Shown: positions 7,786 through 7,939 of the stretch, piece after piece
Numbering within the stretch: position 1 is the stretch's first letter
Layout of the letters: the number at the start of each line of letters is the position of its first letter
From: Kiritimatiellia bacterium
GTDB lineage: Bacteria > Verrucomicrobiota > Kiritimatiellia > RFP12 > UBA1067
NCBI GenBank assembly: GCA_017405115.1
Contig: JAFRBA010000033.1
Location: 1 to 7,939 of the forward strand
Direction: 5' to 3'
Length of the DNA: 7,939 nucleotides
Made by a program: the position numbers and the translations under genes
Notes under the pieces: generated by a model
The model's database searches: none
Seen by the model: the letters and a program-made list of their open reading frames with translations, nothing else
What the model was told of the DNA's origin: nothing

Positions 7786-7939
7786 GTGCGCCAAGCAAAG
7801 CTCGGCAGAGCTAACAGAATGAAAGGAGTCTGTACGGCAAAGAAAACGAAGTGCCGTTAGGAAGATTGGCTGCGCGGAGGGCGACCGACGCGCAGAAGCC
7901 CAGTCCTACAAAGGAATGAGCCAAACGAAAGTGAAGTCC
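7786..7939 (+). mobile_element. Group II intron, 5' end (start of domain I), cut by the window edge
   Basis: The sequence starts with GTGCGCCAAGC, matching the GUGYG 5' splice-site consensus of group II introns and the GTGCGCC start common in bacterial members. It continues with the dense stem-loops expected of domain I: ACGGCA (7834-7839) with TGCCGT (7852-7857); CTGCGC (7870-7875) with GCGCAG (7890-7895), extended by GGC/GCC; and TCCT-ACAA-AGGA (7904-7915). There is no protein-coding character. The exon binding sites that would pair with the upstream exon lie beyond the window. Whether it belongs to the same intron family as the two 3' ends in this window cannot be tested here, because 5' and 3' parts do not overlap. 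Confidence 0.78.

Noticed and set aside
7783..7860. 25-codon ORF from the ATG into the right intron
   Set aside because: It reads directly into GTGCGCC and the domain I stem-loops; the highly basic peptide is intron RNA read as protein. The true exon continues after the intron.

Overview
The window looks like part of a GC-rich genome from the PVC group of bacteria, probably a Kiritimatiellae- or Lentisphaeria-like gut or sediment lineage. This rests on family resemblance: a histidine kinase whose sensor has the 'TPAEFLSGRFDYRL' style common in Verrucomicrobia relatives, a very large secreted esterase/glycosidase/CBM9 protein, and a fragment of a 'STWDHSTNW' glycosidase-like protein. No rRNA, tRNA, CRISPR array or phage gene is visible.

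Layout: (1) 1-413, the 3' part of a group II intron on the + strand, without a reverse transcriptase, ending in intact domains V and VI. (2) 507-3211 on the - strand, a two-gene operon for a membrane sensor histidine kinase and a NarL/LuxR-type response regulator, with overlapping stop and start codons. (3) 3212-3301, a short divergent promoter region from which both flanking genes appear to start with no or almost no leader. (4) 3302-3656, a broken glycosidase-like gene. (5) 3653-7751 on the + strand, a promoter, ribosome binding site and 1347-codon CDS for an exported protein with two SGNH-like domains (the first apparently dead), a TIM-barrel-like glycosidase domain and a C-terminal CBM9-like domain. 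(6) 7771-7939, a ribosome binding site and ATG of the next gene, followed immediately by the 5' end of another group II intron running out of the window.

The most striking theme is the tie between group II introns and start codons. Intron traces occur at three places in 8 kb. At the right end an intron begins with GTGCG directly after an ATG that has a good Shine-Dalgarno. In the middle, the large CDS carries a 111-nt intron fossil (mainly domains V and VI) between its ATG and the rest of the gene. The fossil has no stop, is exactly 37 codons long, and removing it would restore an ordinary signal peptide. It therefore seems to be translated as an N-terminal extension. At the left end, the ORF-less intron has its own Shine-Dalgarno and ATG just upstream of domain V, in the same reading frame through domain V as the fossil. 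The two domain V copies differ only at structure-neutral or compensatory positions, so the RNA fold was under selection, while the same bases are readable as protein (PYAG..HVRFDEG).

Functionally, the large protein probably deacylates and cleaves a plant, algal or mucin-like polysaccharide outside the cytoplasm. The two-component system may respond to an envelope or nutrient signal, but nothing in the window proves that it controls the glycosidase locus.
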